DNA from: an uncultured Legionella sp.
GTDB lineage: Bacteria; Pseudomonadota; Gammaproteobacteria; Legionellales; Legionellaceae
Length of the DNA: 64,000 bases
Direction of reading: 5' to 3'
Assembly (NCBI GenBank): GCA_902168255.1
Contig: CABHON010000018.1
Coordinates: forward strand, 124,001 to 188,000
The position numbers and the translations under genes are program-made. The notes under the pieces are model-generated. The model did no database searches. It was not told the origin of the DNA and saw only the letters and a list, made by a program, of their open reading frames with translations. Shown here piece by piece: positions 54,031-61,456 of this stretch. Position 1 is the first letter of the stretch, and every line of letters begins with the position of its first letter.

Positions 54031-55158
54031 ATGAATGATTATAATTTTCCTTTAGGGATTGCTGCTGACGAATACTTTTGCAATAGAGTCAACGAAACGG
54101 AACTACTCATTAAAAATATTCAGTGCAGTATGCACACGGTTATTGTATCACCAAGACGATACGGAAAAACCAGTCTTGCTTATCGAGCAATCAAACAATG
54201 TGGTTTTCCTTATGCAAAAATTGATCTTTATATGGCCACCGATCATAAGGATATTCAAAATGCTGTTATCAAAGGTGTTAACGCCATTATTGCTCAAGTC
54301 ACCGGTGTGACTGAAAAAATTCTCTCCGGTATTAAGCAATATATTAAAGCGATTAAACCAACTTTAGAAATGGGAACAGATGGCATAAAACTCGTTCTTG
54401 AGGCTGCTGCCAATACTAACCCAACAGAAAATATTTGCGAAGCTTTACAAGTTTTAGATGCGGTACTCGAAAAAAAAGAACAAAAAGCTGTTTTGCTCAT
54501 TGACGAATTCCAAGAAGTAGAGCGCGTCGCCAAAGATCAAGGTATTGAGGGTGCTATTCGGCATGTTGCACAGGAAACTCAACATTTTTCCATTATTTTT
54601 TCAGGCAGCAAAAGACATTTGTTAAAGTCTATGTTTAATGATAGAAACAAGCCATTATATAGACTCTGCGATGAAATTGTCTTATCAAGAATAAGTGGTG
54701 TACATTACATTGACTTTATTCAAGCCTTTGCTGTTAAAAGATGGCATCATAAAATACCTTCTGATGCTTTTCATGAAATTATGCTCATTACTGAAAAGCA
54801 TCCCTATTATATCAATGCCTTGTTACGATTACTTTTCTCTCTGGGTTCTGCACCCTCTCAAGAAGAAGTACGGGAAGAATGGAATAATTTAGCTGAACGA
54901 AAAAAAGATGATCTCTTTCATGAAACCGATCATCTTTCCATTACACAAAGAAAATTACTCATTTCTATTGCCAATGGCATTGATCAAGAACTAACAAGCA
55001 AAGAGTTTTTAAGCGCGCATAAACTGGCCAGCTCCACGGTGACTAAAAGCCTTAAGGAACTGCTTGAAGAAGATTTTATTGAAAAATTGAATGATCGCTA
55101 CTGCTTGGTCGATCCTTTATTAAAAACAGTTATAAAAATCACATGGCCATTAAAATGA
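54031..55158 (+). CDS. Archaeal-type AAA ATPase (STAND-like, mobile)
   Basis: A 375-residue ATPase of the type seen widely in archaea and patchily in bacteria. The variant Walker A is SPRRYGKTS with Lys46; Walker B is AVLLIDEFQEV near residue 155; a sensor strand IIFSGSKRH follows near 191. The C-terminus is a winged-helix-like domain (TSKEFLSAHKLASSTVTKSL near 330), suggesting DNA binding. Such ATPases are often mobile and of unknown function. It lies beside the dead recombinase and behind the ATGAGTCA array, so this may be an inserted unit. Confidence 0.88.
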   Translation: MNDYNFPLGIAADEYFCNRVNETELLIKNIQCSMHTVIVSPRRYGKTSLAYRAIKQCGFPYAKIDLYMATDHKDIQNAVIKGVNAIIAQVTGVTEKILSGIKQYIKAIKPTLEMGTDGIKLVLEAAANTNPTENICEALQVLDAVLEKKEQKAVLLIDEFQEVERVAKDQGIEGAIRHVAQETQHFSIIFSGSKRHLLKSMFNDRNKPLYRLCDEIVLSRISGVHYIDFIQAFAVKRWHHKIPSDAFHEIMLITEKHPYYINALLRLLFSLGSAPSQEEVREEWNNLAERKKDDLFHETDHLSITQRKLLISIANGIDQELTSKEFLSAHKLASSTVTKSLKELLEEDFIEKLNDRYCLVDPLLKTVIKITWPLK

Positions 55159-55505
55159 CCAGCGGTTTTATGACGTAAAAATAAAAACATTTTTTAAAAT
55201 GGATAAAATACTTTGAAGAGCCTTTCCCTCATTAAAAAAGCTAATATGAGGTTTAAATCTCAATTGGTGACGACTGATAATAAGGCAATTTGATTTTACT
55301 ACTATAGCCATCTACTAAATCCAGTTTGAAGACTTACTGTCTATTATAATGGAAAAAACGATATAATAGGCATCGCTTCCTTACTGTATGCTCATGTCTC
55401 TCAATTTATAATTTATGAGACATGGAATAACATATTTCAAGAAATACAAAATCGAACACAATTTGATCATGATAAAGACAAAAACAGCTCACAAAGTTTA
55501 AACAA
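55159..55505. other. Intergenic stretch with an open-frame remnant
   Basis: No complete gene is seen. On the plus strand an open stretch without a usual start codon runs 55330-55515 (RLTVYYNGKNDIIG... ending SLNNYS). It overlaps holC by 10 bases tail-to-tail. It may be the end of a decayed gene. Nothing else was identified. Confidence 0.35.
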
Positions 55506-55940
55506 CTACAGTTGATGGGTTTTTATTTCGATATTCTGAGAACGATAAAACTGGAAATGTTCACGCAAAGTTTCCTTTGTACCTGGTTCAGCATCGACAA
55601 TTTCAATAATGCGTGAAAATTGTTGGTAAAAACCTGGAACCTGAGGCAACACAGATAAAAAAATTAATACATCTTGAAAAGAAGATGGCGGTGGATTAAC
55701 CCCTATTTGAATAGGGCAATCTTCAAGCGAGTATTCACCACTTAAGCAATGAGGTATAAAACTCTCTTCTTTATAAGTCCACAACAAATCATTAAATTTT
55801 GAGACATCATGCGCTTGCTGGCAATGAACATAGACTTTATGGCCATGCGCATATAATTTTTCAATCAAGGCACAACAGAAAAGAAAACGCCCGTCATTAC
55901 GGGCGTTTGGCAGAATATAGAAATTACAAGTTTTCTGCAT
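55506..55940 (-). CDS. holC: DNA polymerase III chi subunit
   Basis: HolC (chi) links the clamp loader to single-strand-binding protein. At 144 residues it has the family start CNFYILPNARNDGRFLFCCA and the helix KLYAHGHKVYVHC, as in E. coli HolC. Its partner HolD is often hard to recognise. The gene overlaps the end of the peroxiredoxin gene by 17 bases; holC more often follows pepA, so this context is unusual. Confidence 0.9.
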   Translation of the reverse strand: MQKTCNFYILPNARNDGRFLFCCALIEKLYAHGHKVYVHCQQAHDVSKFNDLLWTYKEESFIPHCLSGEYSLEDCPIQIGVNPPPSSFQDVLIFLSVLPQVPGFYQQFSRIIEIVDAEPGTKETLREHFQFYRSQNIEIKTHQL

Positions 55941-56526
55941 GTTCTGATAAATAATCTGCTACACCAGTTGGATTAGCGCTCATGCCTTTTTGGCCTTTTT
56001 GCCATCCAGCAGGACATACCATACCATGTTCTTCATGGAATTGAATCGCATCAACTAAACGTATTAATTCATCCACATTACGGCCAATAGGTAAATCATT
56101 CACAACCTGTGCTTGAACAACACCTTGCTTGTTAATAACAAAAGCACCACGTAAAGCCACACCTGCTTCGTGTTCAATACCATATGCTTTACAAATGGCA
56201 TGATTTACGTCGGAAGCCATTGTATATTTTACTGGTCCGATACCACCTTGATTAACCGGTGTATTACGATATGCATGGTGGGTAAATTGTGAATCTACTG
56301 ACACAGAAATAACTTCCACTTGACGTTTTTGAAACTCTTCAAATCGATGGTCTAACGCAATCAACTCTGAAGGGCACACAAATGTGAAATCTAATGGGTA
56401 AAAGAAAACTAAACCATACTTGCCTTCAATTGCTTTAGCTAAATTAAAAGAGTTAACAATTTCCCCATTGCCTAATACAGCAGGAACCGTAAAATCAGGC
56501 GCCTTGTGACCAACTAAAACACTCAT
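55924..56526 (-). CDS. 2-Cys peroxiredoxin (AhpC/TSA family)
   Basis: A 200-residue thioredoxin-fold peroxidase that reduces hydrogen peroxide and organic peroxides. The peroxidatic cysteine is Cys51 in DFTFVCPSEL; the resolving cysteine is Cys171 in MVCPAGWQKGQKG. The GGIGPVKY segment and the C-terminal YL motif suggest a eukaryote-like, oxidation-sensitive 2-Cys type. There is no adjacent ahpF, ahpD or oxyR. It is likely co-transcribed with holC through a 17-base overlap. Protection against host oxidative stress is a reasonable inference. Confidence 0.96.
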   Translation of the reverse strand: MSVLVGHKAPDFTVPAVLGNGEIVNSFNLAKAIEGKYGLVFFYPLDFTFVCPSELIALDHRFEEFQKRQVEVISVSVDSQFTHHAYRNTPVNQGGIGPVKYTMASDVNHAICKAYGIEHEAGVALRGAFVINKQGVVQAQVVNDLPIGRNVDELIRLVDAIQFHEEHGMVCPAGWQKGQKGMSANPTGVADYLSEHAENL

Positions 56527-56648
56527 GAATGCCTCCTATAAAAAATATTAAAATTAAGTACCTAAGTATAGCACTCTTTTGCGCTTTCATAGAAATAAAA
56601 TCATAAATTTCATTGCAAGGAGATTTTGGCAAAGCTATTTTGAAATGG

Positions 56649-56677
56649 TATAGTAAGTTAAAATTTAAACCACTATA
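56649..56677. repeat. Collapsed copy of the feo-leader palindromic element
   Basis: TATAGTAAGTTAAAATTTAA runs straight into the ending AACCACTATA over 29 bases. These are exactly the outer ends of the 128-bp palindrome at 61129-61256, joined without its middle. It lies about 50 bases upstream of the 347-residue gene start. It looks like an internally deleted relative of the same family. Confidence 0.75.
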
Positions 56678-56727
56678 ACAGTCTTTATAGTTGATTGATT
56701 GCGCTCTTTCTATGGTAAAATAACTGT

Positions 56728-57771
56728 ATGACTGAAATTGAAAAAAAATCTTACGCTGTTTTTGCAGAAATATCCAAGCTTGTGCAAAATAAAATTGTGA
56801 ATGCAGCTTTAGGCACTCCTATTCATAACGCATTAACTTCTGAAGAAGCAATGGAAGAGTATCTAAAAAGACTACGTAAAAATGATTATGATTTAAAAAA
56901 GATTGCAGTAAAAAACTGGTTTCCCATTATGCTTGCAATGTGCGCCACACTTCACTATGCGACGAACGAAAAAGCAAATTATTCCGGATTAGCTGCCACT
57001 CTTCTTATTTGCTTCATGATTATCAGTTCTTACAAAATATTTGGCCAGGCTCCTTTGGAAGCTTTTGGAAAAAATTTTTTAAAGGAGAAAGAGGCTTATC
57101 AACTAGATTTAGAATTTAAACAGCAGAAGGTTCTTTTGCAAAGAAAACGCGCAGGACTATTAGGATATTTCAGCTTTTTCTCAGATCTTAATGAGCTATT
57201 TTACGAAAGTGGCTTGAATCCAATGGAACATGAAAGCATAGTCAGCGCTTTGTTTGCAGTTAAAAATGGTTCATTTGATTGTGTAGCTATTTCAGCTATC
57301 GCTATTTTAAAATTAGCTGAATGTGGAATATCTAACATTGAACGTGTTTACAAAATAGGATCGAACATTCAGGATCCTCATAGTTATGTTGTCGTAAATA
57401 GGACTCAAGGAGCAATAAATAATATTATCACGTGGAATGATGATTCCATTATTTTTGATCCTTGGTATGGAGTATTCATCACAGCAAAAGCACTAAAAGA
57501 AAATCCTCAATTTTTTATTCAATATCCCTTATTAGAGCCCACAAAAAAAGTGTTTGCTAAAATACCCAGTCAATTTTATTCCAGCCAATATATGACCCGT
57601 ATGTTACATAAATTTAATGGGTTGGTTGCTCAGTCTCTTATGGAACCTAAGCGCAAAAAGACATGGAGTGAGGGACTAGGGCTAGATCTTTTATTTCCTC
57701 GCATTTCTTTGTCGAACACAACGAATGGAGAATTGTCTGATATTCAAGATGCTCATTTAAAAAAAGTTTAA
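56728..57771 (+). CDS. Membrane-anchored papain-like (C58/YopT-like) cysteine protease candidate
   Basis: A 347-residue protein with two membrane segments near residues 64-104 (NWFPIMLAMCATL and LAATLLICFMIISSYKIFG) and a soluble C-terminal domain. That domain has a Cys-His-Asp arrangement: Cys185 in GSFDCVAISA, His218 in DPHSYVVV, and Asp244 in IIFDPWYGVF. The FDPxxG pattern after the Asp is typical of YopT/C58 and related papain-fold effectors. Those enzymes cleave or modify host or toxin targets; here the target is unknown. No known gene partners it. The promoter region contains the collapsed 29-bp palindrome. Confidence 0.75.
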   Translation: MTEIEKKSYAVFAEISKLVQNKIVNAALGTPIHNALTSEEAMEEYLKRLRKNDYDLKKIAVKNWFPIMLAMCATLHYATNEKANYSGLAATLLICFMIISSYKIFGQAPLEAFGKNFLKEKEAYQLDLEFKQQKVLLQRKRAGLLGYFSFFSDLNELFYESGLNPMEHESIVSALFAVKNGSFDCVAISAIAILKLAECGISNIERVYKIGSNIQDPHSYVVVNRTQGAINNIITWNDDSIIFDPWYGVFITAKALKENPQFFIQYPLLEPTKKVFAKIPSQFYSSQYMTRMLHKFNGLVAQSLMEPKRKKTWSEGLGLDLLFPRISLSNTTNGELSDIQDAHLKKV

Positions 57772-57828
57772 AATGTCATTAACCGATCCGATTCACATCC
57801 TTCGCCATTGGGATCACTATCACCTCCA

Positions 57829-58473
57829 TTATTTACCCAACCCACCAGGTGCAACACGTTCAGACACATGTTTGAGATCTTTTGGATAACCATGGCCGGT
57901 AGCAATCATGTTTTTTAGGTTATTAATAAAACGTTCGCCCCATATACGCGGGTCAAAGTTGATAATATTAACGTTGGCTTCCAGATCCATCGCTAAGGCA
58001 AAGGCTTTACGCTTTCCTAATTCATGGCCAAACAACGCAATTTTGATTTCTTCTTGAGGATTAAAAGCGCCTTCTCCCCCAACGCTGTCTATTACGCGTT
58101 TGACTACTAGCTGAATTATTTTTTGAATCGTATTAAAAAGTTTCCCCATTGCGGTGGTTCCCAACATGGATTCTTCGCCACGGGAAGTGCTGAATGCATA
58201 GCCATGATCAAAAATCATATATACATTTTCATATTGCTGTGTTTTTTGATCATACTCAGGCTTTATAATGACAGGAGGGGAAATAGTTTCAATAAAAGGG
58301 GCGACAATCATCACTTGAAAGTTGGCGTAAATCATCCATAAGTAATCCACAAAGGAAGACAAAGAAACGCCCTCCTCGCGGCTCCATAAAGAAATTTCGT
58401 ACTCTCGACGAGCCATTTCCTCATCAAATACACCTGATTCAAGAATTTTTTTATTATCGTTATCGTCAGCCAC
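57829..58473 (-). CDS. Hypothetical protein, last gene of the feo operon
   Basis: A 214-residue protein of no recognised family, beginning MADDNDNKKILESGVFDEEM. There is no signal peptide. A semi-hydrophobic stretch (FVDYLWMIYANFQVMIVAPF, near residues 41-60) may be membrane-associated. The conserved-looking segment KIALFGHELGKRKAFALA precedes a short strand VNIINFDPRIWG. Its start overlaps feoC by 8 bases, so it is very probably expressed with feoABC. Whether it is part of iron uptake is unknown. Confidence 0.8.
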   Translation of the reverse strand: MADDNDNKKILESGVFDEEMARREYEISLWSREEGVSLSSFVDYLWMIYANFQVMIVAPFIETISPPVIIKPEYDQKTQQYENVYMIFDHGYAFSTSRGEESMLGTTAMGKLFNTIQKIIQLVVKRVIDSVGGEGAFNPQEEIKIALFGHELGKRKAFALAMDLEANVNIINFDPRIWGERFINNLKNMIATGHGYPKDLKHVSERVAPGGLGK

Positions 58474-58693
58474 TTTCTTTCACCCATTCAAACCATTCTA
58501 TTGTCGAAGGACGACATTGCATACATTTTACACCGCAATGCGGTTCTTTGGAACATTTTCGCACTTTTCCTTTCGCTATCCATATGTCTATCATAGATGA
58601 CATAACATCAGGAGGTACTTGAAAATGTTGCGTTAACGCATGCATCGAAGCCTTCGGATGGAGGAGTAAATAATTTTTAATATCGTGAAGCAT
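58466..58693 (-). CDS. feoC: FeoC-like [Fe-S]-dependent regulator
   Basis: A 75-residue winged-helix protein (YLLLHPKASMHALTQHF, then SMIDIWIAKGKVRK) with a C-terminal cysteine cluster CSKEPHCGVKCMQC, four cysteines for an iron-sulfur cluster. FeoC stabilises FeoB or adjusts the operon in response to iron or oxygen. It overlaps feoB by 17 bases. Confidence 0.9.
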   Translation of the reverse strand: MLHDIKNYLLLHPKASMHALTQHFQVPPDVMSSMIDIWIAKGKVRKCSKEPHCGVKCMQCRPSTIEWFEWVKESG

Positions 58694-60872
58694 GACGTGC
58701 CGTTCCTACCTTTCTCATTTGCATAAAGGTGAATAAGAAAAATAATAGTATGCCCACAAGCCAGGCAATAGAGGAATTAGGGTGATTCACCAAGGTCATT
58801 CCCTGATAATAAAAAACTGCTACTGCATAAGCCAATAGCGTTGACCAACAAATGGAGAAAATCATCCAACCGGTATTTAGTTCTTTTCGAATAGCCGCCA
58901 TTGTGGAGGCACAAGGAACGTATAGTAAGACAAACAAGAGATAAGCTAATGCCGCATGCGTGCTCACAAAACGGGTAACCATTTCGCCATACACTCCTGT
59001 TGTTACTTCGCTATTAGGCACACTGGCCAAAAGAGGATGCCTAATAGCATCTGGTAACGCTTGGATATGTTCGGGAATGCTCATTACCGCCTCTTTTAAT
59101 CCGCCCCAAAAATCAAATGCACCAGCGGTTTGATCTACAACAGTGGCTAAATGACCTGCTTGAACATATAACGTATTCAAAGTAGCCACCACGACTTCTT
59201 TCGCTGCCGCTCCCGTCAATAACCCTACTGTAGCTGGCCAATTATCAGGATTTAAACCCATTGGCTCAAAAATGGGTGTTAGAAAACGGCCTATCTCTGA
59301 CAATATCGAATTGGCATCGGCATCCCCTAAGGTAACTTCGCCGTGTAACGTTAAGGCATTTAACATTCCTAAAACCATACATACGGGAATAATGACTTTA
59401 CCGGCTCTTAATAAGAAATTTTTTGTCCGCAAAACAGTCGGGAGAATAAGGGCTTTCCACGATGGAAAATGATACGCTGGTAATTCCATAATCCACGGGG
59501 AAGGTTTCCCCTGAATCAAGGTTTTTCTTAAAATACTGCCGGTAAAAATCGCCATCACCATACCTAAAAGGTATAACATGAAAACGACATTTTGTCCGCC
59601 CGTAGGGAAAAAAGCTGCCACAAAAACAGAATAAACGGCTAATCGGGCGCTACAAGACATAAAAGGACTCATCATTACCGTTAAAATACGATCACGCGGA
59701 TCGCTCAACGTACGTGCACCCATAATAGCCGGCACATTACAACCAAACCCTACAATCATGGGGACTAATGCCTTGCCGGGCAAACCCAGTGATTGCATCA
59801 ATTTATCCATAACAAATGCTGCTCGGGCCATATAACCTGAGGCTTCTAAAAAGGATAAACAAAAAAACATGGCGGCCAAGACTGGCGTAAACGATATGGT
59901 TGTATTTAACCCTTTTCCCACTCCTGCCGCTAAAATAGCGATTAACCAATCCGGTGCAGATAAGGATTTCAAGCCATACGCTGTTCCTTGTACAAAAATA
60001 ACATCACTGCTGAAATCAAAAAAATCTTGAAAAATTCCACCTATATGAATGGCAAAAAGAAACATGAAATAAATCATCAACAGAAAAATAGGAATTCCCA
60101 TAAAACGGTTTAATACCCATTTATCAATCAGTGAGGTGACGGTTTTACGCGAACTTTTACCTTCTCCTAATACCTCTTTGGCTATTTCATGTGCCCAAGT
60201 ATAGCGGGCTGAAGCAATCATAATATCCGGATCATCTTGCCAATGTTCTTTTTTTGCTTGGGTCTCCATTTGCTGTAAAGCTTGATAACGGGAGGAGGCA
60301 GAATATAATTTTATCTCGTCTTCTATTTCAACCGAATAGAGTGGATGATTTTTTGAAACAGCCGGAGAATCAAGAATATGCGCTAACCCCATTTTTAAGT
60401 GCTCAACACCTTCTCCTTTATGGGAAATTAAAGGCACAACAGGACAGCCTAATTGTTTTGCTAGACATTTTATCTCCAATATTACGCCTTTTTTTTCTAA
60501 AACATCTATCATGTTTACTGCTATAACCATAGGCACTTGCATTTCTAGTAATTGCGCAGTCAAATAAAGATGACGTTCTAGATTCGATCCATCCAACACA
60601 TTCACAAGCACATCCGCTTCGCCAGATAAGATAAAATTACGGGCTATTTCTTCATCCATTGACGATTCAGTAATATGACTAAGCGAATAGACTCCAGGTA
60701 AATCCACTACTTGAATCGTTTTATTTTTAAAAGAGAATGTGCCAGTTTTACGTTCAACCGTTACTCCTGGCCAGTTACCTACTTGCTGACGGGCACCCGT
60801 TAATTGGTTAAACAACGTTGTCTTACCGCTATTAGGATTACCAATTAACCCTATAATTCCTTCTACTTTCAC
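58677..60872 (-). CDS. feoB: Ferrous iron transporter FeoB
   Basis: A 731-residue ferrous iron permease. The N-terminal G domain has G1 GNPNSGKTTLFNQLTGA near residue 12, VGNWPGVTVER (G2 region) and DLPGVYSL (G3), then NMIDVLEKKG (G4). The C-terminal part has the usual set of membrane segments with two Gate-like motifs (FGCNVPAIMGARTL near residue 378 and YVPCASTMAAIRKE near 672). It overlaps feoA by 4 bases and feoC by 17 bases. Confidence 0.98.
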   Translation of the reverse strand: MKVEGIIGLIGNPNSGKTTLFNQLTGARQQVGNWPGVTVERKTGTFSFKNKTIQVVDLPGVYSLSHITESSMDEEIARNFILSGEADVLVNVLDGSNLERHLYLTAQLLEMQVPMVIAVNMIDVLEKKGVILEIKCLAKQLGCPVVPLISHKGEGVEHLKMGLAHILDSPAVSKNHPLYSVEIEDEIKLYSASSRYQALQQMETQAKKEHWQDDPDIMIASARYTWAHEIAKEVLGEGKSSRKTVTSLIDKWVLNRFMGIPIFLLMIYFMFLFAIHIGGIFQDFFDFSSDVIFVQGTAYGLKSLSAPDWLIAILAAGVGKGLNTTISFTPVLAAMFFCLSFLEASGYMARAAFVMDKLMQSLGLPGKALVPMIVGFGCNVPAIMGARTLSDPRDRILTVMMSPFMSCSARLAVYSVFVAAFFPTGGQNVVFMLYLLGMVMAIFTGSILRKTLIQGKPSPWIMELPAYHFPSWKALILPTVLRTKNFLLRAGKVIIPVCMVLGMLNALTLHGEVTLGDADANSILSEIGRFLTPIFEPMGLNPDNWPATVGLLTGAAAKEVVVATLNTLYVQAGHLATVVDQTAGAFDFWGGLKEAVMSIPEHIQALPDAIRHPLLASVPNSEVTTGVYGEMVTRFVSTHAALAYLLFVLLYVPCASTMAAIRKELNTGWMIFSICWSTLLAYAVAVFYYQGMTLVNHPNSSIAWLVGILLFFLFTFMQMRKVGTARHASRY

Positions 60873-61111
60873 TCATTCACCTTTTCAATTTCAAGTCCAT
60901 TAGCTTCTTTTTTACGCAGACTTAATGAAGAACCACGAATTTCTATATGAAAAGGATCACCCAAAGGTGCCTTGCGTAATAAATGAAAAACCGAACCAAT
61001 GGTTAACCCCATTGCTAATAATCGTTGCCGGTATAATTTGTCGCACGCACCAAAACCAACAATACGCGCTTGATCGCCCGGCTTTAAATCACTAAACTTA
61101 ATTAAACTCAT
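60869..61111 (-). CDS. feoA: Ferrous iron transport accessory protein FeoA
   Basis: An 80-residue SH3-fold cytosolic protein required for FeoB activity: LKPGDQARIVGFG, then RLLAMGLTIGSVFHLLRKAP. AGGAATAGG precedes the ATG. It is the first gene of feoABC; its untranslated leader of about 170 bases contains the palindromic element 61129-61256, and a Fur-boxed promoter precedes that. Confidence 0.96.
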   Translation of the reverse strand: MSLIKFSDLKPGDQARIVGFGACDKLYRQRLLAMGLTIGSVFHLLRKAPLGDPFHIEIRGSSLSLRKKEANGLEIEKVNE

Positions 61112-61128
61112 GACCTATTCCTATGGGT

Positions 61129-61256
61129 TATATAGTAAGTTAAAATTTAATTGACTATTGATTGAAAGAACGTCGCAAACTCGACAAAGGTAGCGCGAGG
61201 CCAAAGATGGCCGTTTCTGGAAATCAATAGTCAATTAAATTTTAAACCACTATATA
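61129..61256. mobile_element. 128-bp MITE-like palindrome in the feoA leader
   Basis: Arms 61129-61163 and 61222-61256 are 35-base inverted repeats with three mismatches (outer end TATATAGT, inner end AATTGACTATTGATT). A 58-base centre holds a smaller hairpin, GGCCAAAGATGGCC (61199-61212). No coding capacity. Ends of the TATAGT/ACTATA kind with flanking TA fit an element that inserts at TA. Its right end lies 18 bases before the feoA start in the transcript. Confidence 0.8.
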
Positions 61257-61290
61257 AGAAGCCTGCTCTGTGTATTTCATATTTGAGTTT

Positions 61291-61319
61291 ATTATCCGCT
61301 TTTTGTAATATTTCGTCAA
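61291..61319 (-). promoter_or_regulatory. feo promoter
   Basis: On the minus strand a -35 TTGACG (61319-61314) and -10 GATAAT (61296-61291) are separated by exactly 17 bases. Transcription would start near 61284, about 170 bases before the feoA ATG. A perfect Fur-like palindrome abuts the -35. Confidence 0.7.
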
Positions 61320-61322
61320 GCA

Positions 61323-61341
61323 AATGAGAATCATTCTCATT
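61323..61341. promoter_or_regulatory. Fur box
   Basis: AATGAGAATCATTCTCATT is a perfect 19-bp palindrome (9-1-9), the classic GATAATGATAATCATTATC-type Fur site. It lies just upstream of the feo promoter -35, so iron-dependent repression of feoABC is expected. Confidence 0.85.
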
Positions 61342-61386
61342 ACCATTTTGGTAAACCGATGATTTACCTTAAAAAGATTTCTACAA

Positions 61387-61438
61387 GGGGCAGGTCTTGT
61401 ACCCGCTCGCAACAACGGGCGGGTACAAGACCCGCCCC
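61387..61438. repeat. GTAGGGG-type palindromic repeat
   Basis: GGGGCAGGTCTTGTACCCGC (61387-61406) pairs with GCGGGTACAAGACCCGCCCC (61419-61438) with one mismatch and a 12-base loop. Both strands read like a 20-bp stem. A degenerate relative lies at 23677-23740. It sits just after the end of the 840-residue gene and could also act as a transcription block. Confidence 0.8.
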
Positions 61439-61456
61439 TACATGAACGATTGAAAG

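Noticed and set aside
55330-55515. Open plus-strand frame ending SLNNYS before holC
   Set aside because: No normal start codon, no ribosome binding site, and overlap with holC. Reported only as a possible remnant.
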